Shown here: one piece after another, positions 7,471-12,598 of the stretch
Numbering within the stretch: position 1 is the stretch's first letter
Layout: every line of letters begins with the position of its first letter
Translations under genes and position numbers: made by a program
Notes under the pieces: model-generated
Told to the model about the DNA's origin: nothing
Database searches by the model: none
What the model saw: only the letters and a program-made list of their open reading frames with translations
Assembly (NCBI GenBank): GCA_031266115.1
Contig: JAISBQ010000135.1
Coordinates: forward strand, 1 to 12,598
Direction: 5' to 3'
Source: Bifidobacteriaceae bacterium
GTDB lineage: Bacteria; Actinomycetota; Actinomycetes; Actinomycetales; WQXJ01
DNA length: 12,598 nucleotides

Positions 7471-8825
7471 GGTGAGTGGCGCCCCGCGGCGCGTTTCCGC
7501 CGGTGCTTCGCCTGGGTCGCCGCGGTCGCGCCCGCCAGCGCCATCGCCAGGACCGCCGCCGCGCCGAGTGCCGTGCCCCACGGGCCGGGTCCGCCGCTCT
7601 GGCCGGCCGCCGCATCGTCAGATCCTTGCCCCCCCGACGATGGCGCCCCCGGACTTTCTGTTGTCCACTCGCCCTGGCGTGCGTCCTCGTTCCGTGTGGT
7701 GGACTCACCGTCGGGGCCACCCGTCGGCTCCTCATGCGGGGTACCGGCCGGTGCACGTGCCCCCACACGGCCAGACGTGGGAACCTGCCGGCCGGCGCCC
7801 GAGCCACCACCGGTGTTCGCTGAGGTCGCCTCTGTCTGGCCTGATCGGGCTGCCCCTGAAGCGCCCTGACGTGCCGACGCGTTCGTGTCGGCGTCGTCTG
7901 GCGACGTGGTGCCCGGTCCCAGCGCGGACTTGCCGCGCGAGGTGCGCGACTCAGCGGCAGGAGACTCGCGATCATCCGACACCTCGCCGGCAGACGAATC
8001 CTTGCCGTTGGCATTGGTTCTGCTTCTGGCGCTGGCCTTGCCGCTCGTGGTGGCCTTGGGCGTGGCCGCACCGCTCGTCTTGCCGGCGCGTGAACCACTG
8101 GTGCCGGATCCCGTCCCGGACGGCGCGCCCTGGGGGCTGCCCGGAGAGCCTCGGTCGCCAGCGCCGGCGTCGCCGCCGGGAGCGCCGCCACTCGACCCCG
8201 TGTCCACTCCAGAAGATCCGGCCGCCTGCTGATCGCCGGGGCGCGCGGACGGCGGCGCGGCGACGCGCTCGGGTGTGGTCCGCGGCGGGACGGCGTCGGA
8301 ACCGGATGCGCCGAGCGAAAAGGACCATCCCTCGAAACCCCCGGGCTTGACCCGGCTCGCGGCCAGTCCCCGCGTGGCATAGGTCCAGGTTGACTCGCCC
8401 TCGGCCGCCCACCAGTAGGACCAGTGCGCGGTGGTGGGTGGCGTGGTGGTGCAGGTCTCGGTGTAGGACGGGTTCCCCGGGATGGCGAGCGTTTGCGTGG
8501 GGGCCGGATAGCCCTGGACCCGGCAGACAAAGCTCGGGCCGTCGTGAACTGTCCCTTGGGTGGCGACGCCCGCAGCGGTGAGCACGTCGGCCCCCACAGC
8601 TGAGGTGGCCAGGCCGGTCACACAGTAGGTCTCGGTATCGGCGCCCAGGTCGTGGTAGTCGATCACCAGGGTGACGGCACCGGTATCGTCCGTGGTGCAG
8701 ACGCCTGGGCGGGCGCTCGCCGCAACCGCGGGAGCGTCCAGGCCGGCCACGATTCCCGCCCCCGCGAGGATTGCGACCCCGGCCAGGGCGGCCGCGCGCG
8801 CCCACGCCGATGCCGCACGAGTCAT
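7467..8825 (-). CDS. Membrane-anchored exported protein with DUF4430-like domain
   Basis: A 452-residue exported protein, not a characterised family to my knowledge. It has a signal peptide or N-anchor (1-37), then a compact domain (about 40-172) with four cysteines (43, 68, 101, 125). A Gly/Ser/Thr/Ala-rich stalk follows at about 173-412, and one C-terminal membrane helix at 416-437 with the basic tail KHRRKR. The compact domain aligns by eye with the N-terminal domain of the adjacent large secreted protein: both show CTTD, VT.V.D, a later W and WxYxxxGLA near the end. That pattern recalls DUF4430, the small domain of transcobalamin. No LPxTG motif or lipobox is seen, so the helix is the likely tether. 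The ATG at 8825 overlaps the upstream stop as ATGA. It probably presents or receives cobalamin at the cell surface (inference). Confidence 0.7.
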   Translation of the reverse strand: MTRAASAWARAAALAGVAILAGAGIVAGLDAPAVAASARPGVCTTDDTGAVTLVIDYHDLGADTETYCVTGLATSAVGADVLTAAGVATQGTVHDGPSFVCRVQGYPAPTQTLAIPGNPSYTETCTTTPPTTAHWSYWWAAEGESTWTYATRGLAASRVKPGGFEGWSFSLGASGSDAVPPRTTPERVAAPPSARPGDQQAAGSSGVDTGSSGGAPGGDAGAGDRGSPGSPQGAPSGTGSGTSGSRAGKTSGAATPKATTSGKASARSRTNANGKDSSAGEVSDDRESPAAESRTSRGKSALGPGTTSPDDADTNASARQGASGAARSGQTEATSANTGGGSGAGRQVPTSGRVGARAPAGTPHEEPTGGPDGESTTRNEDARQGEWTTESPGAPSSGGQGSDDAAAGQSGGPGPWGTALGAAAVLAMALAGATAATQAKHRRKRAAGRHSP

Positions 8826-11113
8826 GTGGTTCTCTTCGACGTCGTGACTGCCGACCACGGCGAGATGTACGTGGCCGCGCCCACACGCTTGTAGGCACGT
8901 ATGCGGACCTGGTAGGCCTTGCCGCGGGCGAGTGCGGCGATGGTTGCGGACGCCGCGGTGGGTTTCACGGCCTTGACTGTGGACCAGTGTGTCTTGCCTT
9001 TGACGCGGTACCGAAGCTGATAGGCGGTGATCTTCTGCGCCTTTGCTGCCTTCTTCCACGATGCCGTCACCTGGCGGTGCCCGGCGGCGACCTTGGTGAG
9101 CGTGACAGCCTTGGGAACAATCCGGAAGGTCGCCGTGACGCTACCGGTGTAGGCCGTGCCCTTGGAGTCGAGACGGATCCGGCCTTTGCCGATCGCCGTG
9201 TTGGTCTTCGTAGCACTCGCCGTGTAATCGATGCCCTCACGCAGCCGGGTGCCGTTGACGGTCACCGTGAATCCCCTGGTGATCCGTGTGCCGGTCCAGG
9301 CGACATCGGACACCCGGACCGTCGCGGCCTGGAGGTCCACCGGCGCGGGAGCTGGAGCCGGCGCCGGCGGGGCCGGGGGCGGAGGCGTGATGGCTGGGTC
9401 TTGCCCTGGGCCGCTGCTGGGTGGCGCGCTGGGGTCGTCATTGGGGGTTCCGCTGGGGCCGTCGCTCGGGTTCCCGGTGGGCCCGTCGCTCGGGTTCCCC
9501 GTGGGGCCATCGCTTGGCCCGCTACTCGGGTCGTCTCCCGGTTCTGGGACCTCGGCGGGGAGCGTCGGGGGGCGAAGACCACCGAGGCTGGGACTGGATA
9601 GGGCGAAGACCGCCTGGGCCGTCGCCCGGCGGAACTGGTCCACGTTCACCGCATCGATACTCACATCGACGGCGTCGGCCAGGCCGTCGGCGTCGACAGC
9701 GATGGCGCCCGTATCGCCGGTCCTCAACGTGCTCGGGTGCGCGGCCACCGTCGCCGAGGTGACCTGGAGCGCTGCGACATACGTGGCGGCGAGGGCGACG
9801 GCCGCGGCGGCGGGTGATTCGCCGTCATCGTTGGCAAGAATGTGCAGTGCCCCGCTCGCCAGGCCGGTCGTGTTGGCATTGGGGCCGCCGAAGGATGAGG
9901 CGAAGCCACCCGCCGCGTCCTGCTTGGTCACCAGCCACCTCGCCGCGTCAGCGATGGCAGGATCAGTGTGAGCCACCCCCGCGGCGGCGAGCGCCTGGAT
10001 TACGAGCGCCGTGGTGTCGGGATCGGCGGCTGAACAGTCGTCAGACCAGCCGTAGGAGCCCGCATCCGTGTGCGTGGCATCCCGGCACTGCCACGATTCC
10101 AGCCAAGTGACGGCGCGGACCGGGGCACCATCGCCAGTGCCGGCGAGCGCCAGGATGCCCAGCGACCAGGTGAACGGAAACCCGGACGTGGCGAACTCAC
10201 CGGTCTCGGCGATGGTGGAACGCAGGTCGGCCACCAGGTCGCGTGGCGCCGCGCCGGCCACGGGGAAGCGAGTGGGATCCAGACCGGCTATCCCGAGCGC
10301 CCAGACGGTTTTCGCGATGGTGGGCCAGGAGGACGCCGCGGCGCTCCGGGCACCCACGTAAGCATCCCCGGACTGGTACAGAGCCTCGGCCGCCGCCTCA
10401 AACTGATCCTTCCCCACACCGGTGGCGGCGAGAGCGGCCATCGCGTCGATGGTCAGGCCCCAGTCAGTCCCCGACGAGCCAGGCAGCACGCCGCCGCCAG
10501 CGTCGAGTTGACCGGCCAGCCAGCCGGCCGCCAGTTGGGCGTCAGGCGACCCCACCTGGTATTCGAGCCTCGCGGGAGCCTCAGCCACGGTGTGGGCACG
10601 GACTTGCGCGAGAGGGACAACCGGCCCGGTCTTCAGGTCTGCTCCCGTCGCGGTGTCCCGCGGGATGTACTCCAGCAGGTACGCCTGACCAGCCGTGGTG
10701 GGGCCTGCGGCCAGGCCTTCATTGGCATAGACCCATTCGGTTGCCGCGGGCCCAGCAGGGGTGCCGTCTTGCGTGGAGGTGCGCAGGGACCAATAGGCGG
10801 GAGCGACATCGTCCGCCCAGATCGCCGCCACCCCGTCCACCACACTGGCGAAGATCGGGGAGTCGGTGACGAATCCGGTCGAGGTGAACGCGTCTCCTAT
10901 GGACGGACCCGGGGTGGCGCAGCGGATATCGACGACGTCGAGGATCGGTGTGAAATCGACTGCCACGGTGACACCGGCATCGGTGGTGCAGGCGGCGCCA
11001 TGGATCCGTGGGCCGGATGGTGGGGGAGGGGCGGCCGCGGCACCGGCCAGCGGGGCAATACTGATGGTCAAGATGGCGGCGACACTGGCCGCGACGTGGC
11101 GTGGACTTCGCAC
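8822..11113 (-). CDS. Secreted intrinsic-factor/transcobalamin-like protein, probable cobalamin binder
   Basis: A 763-residue secreted protein. Residues 1-28 are a signal peptide. Residues 40-155 form a small domain with Cys42 and Cys65 and a YWSL...WVYANEGLA pattern resembling DUF4430. Residues 190-510 are Ala-rich helical repeats of the prenyltransferase/squalene-oxidase-like alpha/alpha-barrel kind (DWGLTIDAMAALAATG, TWSLGILALAGTG, DPDTTALVIQALAAAG, NTTGLASGALHILA), with Cys343 and Cys360 probably paired. A Pro/Ser/Asp linker with an 8-residue repeat runs 515-592, then an Ig-like segment at 595-667 and a C-terminal fibronectin type III domain at 670-757. Transcobalamin and intrinsic factor combine the same two domains, barrel first; here the small domain comes first. 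Start: GTG 11113, with GAAAGG nine bases upstream, directly after the cobalamin riboswitch. Alternative reading: a generic prenyltransferase-repeat protein. There is no lipobox or anchor. Confidence 0.75.
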   Translation of the reverse strand: MRSPRHVAASVAAILTISIAPLAGAAAAPPPPSGPRIHGAACTTDAGVTVAVDFTPILDVVDIRCATPGPSIGDAFTSTGFVTDSPIFASVVDGVAAIWADDVAPAYWSLRTSTQDGTPAGPAATEWVYANEGLAAGPTTAGQAYLLEYIPRDTATGADLKTGPVVPLAQVRAHTVAEAPARLEYQVGSPDAQLAAGWLAGQLDAGGGVLPGSSGTDWGLTIDAMAALAATGVGKDQFEAAAEALYQSGDAYVGARSAAASSWPTIAKTVWALGIAGLDPTRFPVAGAAPRDLVADLRSTIAETGEFATSGFPFTWSLGILALAGTGDGAPVRAVTWLESWQCRDATHTDAGSYGWSDDCSAADPDTTALVIQALAAAGVAHTDPAIADAARWLVTKQDAAGGFASSFGGPNANTTGLASGALHILANDDGESPAAAAVALAATYVAALQVTSATVAAHPSTLRTGDTGAIAVDADGLADAVDVSIDAVNVDQFRRATAQAVFALSSPSLGGLRPPTLPAEVPEPGDDPSSGPSDGPTGNPSDGPTGNPSDGPSGTPNDDPSAPPSSGPGQDPAITPPPPAPPAPAPAPAPVDLQAATVRVSDVAWTGTRITRGFTVTVNGTRLREGIDYTASATKTNTAIGKGRIRLDSKGTAYTGSVTATFRIVPKAVTLTKVAAGHRQVTASWKKAAKAQKITAYQLRYRVKGKTHWSTVKAVKPTAASATIAALARGKAYQVRIRAYKRVGAATYISPWSAVTTSKRTT
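9446..9517 (-). repeat. Three tandem 24-bp units in the linker
   Basis: Inside the Pro-rich linker of the large secreted protein (residues 533-556), the unit PSDGPTGN occurs twice exactly and once as PSDGPSGT. The DNA units are near-identical over 24 bp. Such in-frame repeats vary in copy number between strains and change only the length of the flexible spacer between the barrel and the C-terminal Ig/FN3 part. Confidence 0.85.
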
Positions 11114-11204
11114 GGGAACATGCCTTTCAAGTGGGCGACCGGCGAAGGTGTGGGCGGCGGGCGCCACCTCGTTCCTCCGCAGACCTCGACGGACTACCGA
11201 AACG
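11114..11204 (-). promoter_or_regulatory. Expression platform and ribosome binding site of the cobalamin operon
   Basis: About 90 nt separate the riboswitch core from the GTG at 11113. The segment holds GAAAGG (ribosome site, nine bases before the start) and a GC-rich stretch that can form local hairpins. A CCUU upstream at CACCUUCG could pair with part of the AAAGG. I see no hairpin followed by a U-run, so control of translation is more likely than an intrinsic terminator switch. The exact alternative structures are not resolved by eye. Confidence 0.5.
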
Positions 11205-11340
11205 CCCCACCCAGGCGGGCATTCGGGCTTGTCGCTCCTGAGCCACGGACCTCGCGGGGCGGATCGGTGGCTCAGGGGTGACCTACCGCTGCGGGTCAGC
11301 GCCGGACTTCGACCGGCTTCCCCCGCCTGGGAGGTGTGAA
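11205..11340 (-). ncRNA. Cobalamin riboswitch
   Basis: On the minus strand the conserved core is plain: GGGGAA at 11323-11318, a GCCGG/CCGGC hairpin around UCGAAGU (11317-11301), then CUGACCCGCAGCGGUA at 11299-11284, all standard in adenosylcobalamin riboswitches. A 10-bp arm pairs 11276-11267 with 11246-11237. The 3' conserved block AGCCCGAAUGCCCGCC (11229-11214) corresponds to the B12 box in its actinobacterial form. The closing helix P1 is perfect: CCCAGGCGGG (11331-11322) with CCCGCCUGGG (11219-11210). It sits 92 nt upstream of the large secreted protein gene. Cobalamin binding is expected to repress the operon. Boundaries are approximate. Confidence 0.93.
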
Positions 11341-11417
11341 AGCTAGCAGCCGCCCAGTCTGTCACCGCTCCATCGCCGGGCACAAGGCGCCTGCATGGGG
11401 TTCCCGTGATGCCTTGA

Positions 11418-12598
11418 TCACACGGTGTGCGCGCCTCCCAGGTGGCGCAACTCGGGATGTGCGTGGGCGTATCCGTCGAGCAACGCCCGTCCCACGGCGA
11501 TCGAATCCACGAGCGGATGGACCGCGAACGCCTGCCATGCTGCCGCGCGGCTGCCGGTGAGCCCTGCCTGGATCGCGAGTTGCTCGGCCGCCTTGACCGA
11601 CTGAATCAGCCCGAGCATGTGCCCGCTCACCGGGGCCACCGGCCTCGGGTGGACGCCTGAGGCATCGACGGTGCACGGTATCTCCACCACGGCGCCCTCA
11701 CCGAGCCCCGGGATCAGCCCGCCGGCCGGGACATTGAGGATCAACTCTGCCGTCGGGCCTCCGGCGAGCGCCGCGATCAGTTCCAACGCCACCTGCTGAT
11801 AGCCACCGCCCAGGTCCTTGACCTCGCGTGCCTCATTCGCCTCGCGAGCCTCGGCCATATAGGTCGCCTCGCGTGCCTCACGCGTCGCCGTCCACGCGCC
11901 GGAGGCCGCTGCCGGGTCGCGTGCCGCGTCTCGGTAGAACTCGCCCTGCTGGCGGGCGAGGAACTCACCGCGTGTCGCGCCGCCCACCCGCGCCCGGGCC
12001 ACCGCTTCGCGCGCACAGTAGTAGTAGTACAGATACTCGTTCGGCAGCGCCCCGAGCCCACGCACCCAATCCAGGCCCATGAGCCGCGCCTCTTCGATGG
12101 AGCCGAGTGCCGCGTCGCTGGCCAAGACATCGCCGAGGCGAGGACCGGCATCGTCGGTGAATCCCCGCAACCACCCCAGGTGGTTGAGTCCCACGTAGTC
12201 AACCGACGATGGCGCTCCCACCATCCCCACCGCCCTCGCCGCCCGTTTGACGAGCCCAATCGGGGTGTCGCATATGCCGACCACACGGCCCGGCAGCACG
12301 GGCGCGATCGCCTCGGTCACTGCACCGGCCGGATTGGTGAAGTTGACGAACCAGGCGTTCGGGGCGAGGCGGGCAACCCGCCGGGCGATCTGGACCATGA
12401 TCGGCACGGTCCGCATGGTGTAGGCCAGGCCCCCCGGACCGACGGTCTCCTGCCCGAGGACGCCGAGGTCGAGGGCCACCTGCTCGTCCGCGACCCGCCC
12501 GGCCGTCCCGCCCACACGGATGGCGCTAAAGACCACGTCGGCGTCGCGAACGGCATCGTCGATGTCGGTGGTGGTCTGGTCGCGCGGAGGGCTTTCCT
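11418..12598 (-). CDS. Glycoside hydrolase family 4, 6-phospho-beta-glucosidase-like (5' end cut off)
   Basis: The frame is open to the right edge; about 393 residues are visible and the N-terminus with the dinucleotide-binding glycine motif is missing. Family 4 enzymes are NAD- and metal-dependent glycosidases acting on phosphorylated or free sugars in the cytoplasm. Visible marks are DADVVFSAIRVGG near 12555-12507, NFTNPAG near 12344-12324, GICDTP near 12278-12261 carrying the expected metal-ligand Cys, and GLNHLGW near 12191-12171 with the metal-ligand His. EYLYYYY near 12022 is also typical of this group. The GTG at 12536 is internal and not the true start. The stop at 11418 is 78 nt before the riboswitch, so the gene is upstream of the cobalamin operon on the same strand. 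Phospho-beta-glucoside is the best substrate guess, and a neighbouring sugar transporter may lie beyond the edge. Confidence 0.9.
   Translation of the reverse strand, partial: ESPPRDQTTTDIDDAVRDADVVFSAIRVGGTAGRVADEQVALDLGVLGQETVGPGGLAYTMRTVPIMVQIARRVARLAPNAWFVNFTNPAGAVTEAIAPVLPGRVVGICDTPIGLVKRAARAVGMVGAPSSVDYVGLNHLGWLRGFTDDAGPRLGDVLASDAALGSIEEARLMGLDWVRGLGALPNEYLYYYYCAREAVARARVGGATRGEFLARQQGEFYRDAARDPAAASGAWTATREAREATYMAEAREANEAREVKDLGGGYQQVALELIAALAGGPTAELILNVPAGGLIPGLGEGAVVEIPCTVDASGVHPRPVAPVSGHMLGLIQSVKAAEQLAIQAGLTGSRAAAWQAFAVHPLVDSIAVGRALLDGYAHAHPELRHLGGAHTV

Noticed and set aside
9231..9971. A 246-residue plus-strand open frame
   Set aside because: Antisense to the linker and barrel of the large secreted protein; its repetitive LGPSLG text mirrors the linker repeat.
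8822..11113. Class II terpene cyclase
   Set aside because: DPDTTAL resembles cyclase-like repeat motifs, but the protein has a signal peptide, disulfide-type cysteines, extracellular beta modules and sits behind a cobalamin riboswitch with an importer; a cytoplasmic cyclase does not fit.
10070..11281. A 403-residue plus-strand open frame
   Set aside because: It is antisense to the large secreted protein and the riboswitch; Gly/Arg-rich translation without any domain is the usual shadow of a GC-rich gene.
11341..11417. Promoter for the cobalamin operon (GTGACA with TAGCTT)
   Set aside because: The spacing of 14 bp is too short for a standard promoter and neither box is strong, so I do not annotate it, though a promoter is expected here.

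Overview
The window is high-GC DNA with GTG starts, 4-nt gene overlaps and a VapBC45-type locus, which points to an actinobacterium. I cannot name the genus. Nearly all genes lie on the minus strand. Only the toxin-antitoxin pair in the left-middle is on the plus strand.

Layout. 1-594 has no convincing gene. It holds two 29-bp direct repeats with one inverted copy, and a perfect 24-bp palindrome just after the next gene. 595-1848 (-) is an AAA/DUF4143 ATPase. 1953-2348 (-) is a CrcB/FluC fluoride channel, read from a GTG behind a strong Shine-Dalgarno. Its leader has sequence resembling a fluoride riboswitch. 2631-3669 (+) is a VapB45/VapC45-type pair in which the toxin reading frame is cut by one in-frame TAG. 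11113 down to 3672 (-) is a five-gene operon, described below. 11418-12598 (-) is a glycoside hydrolase family 4 gene cut off by the right edge.

The centre of interest is the operon. A clear cobalamin riboswitch (about 11205-11340) precedes a secreted protein of 763 residues with an alpha/alpha-barrel repeat region and a small N-terminal domain resembling the DUF4430 half of transcobalamin/intrinsic factor. Next come a second exported protein with a related N-terminal domain, a long low-complexity stalk and a C-terminal membrane anchor, then an EcfT (CbiQ-like) membrane protein, a fused double ECF ATPase and an S component. All four junctions are 4-nt overlaps (ATGA or GTGA), so the five genes are probably translated as a coupled unit.

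Read together, this looks like a complete cobalamin scavenging system. A secreted intrinsic-factor-like protein and a membrane-tethered partner would capture the vitamin outside the cell and pass it to a dedicated group I ECF transporter, and the whole would be shut off by intracellular cobalamin through the riboswitch. The riboswitch and the ECF modules are read directly from sequence. The ligand and the hand-over between the two extracellular proteins are inference.
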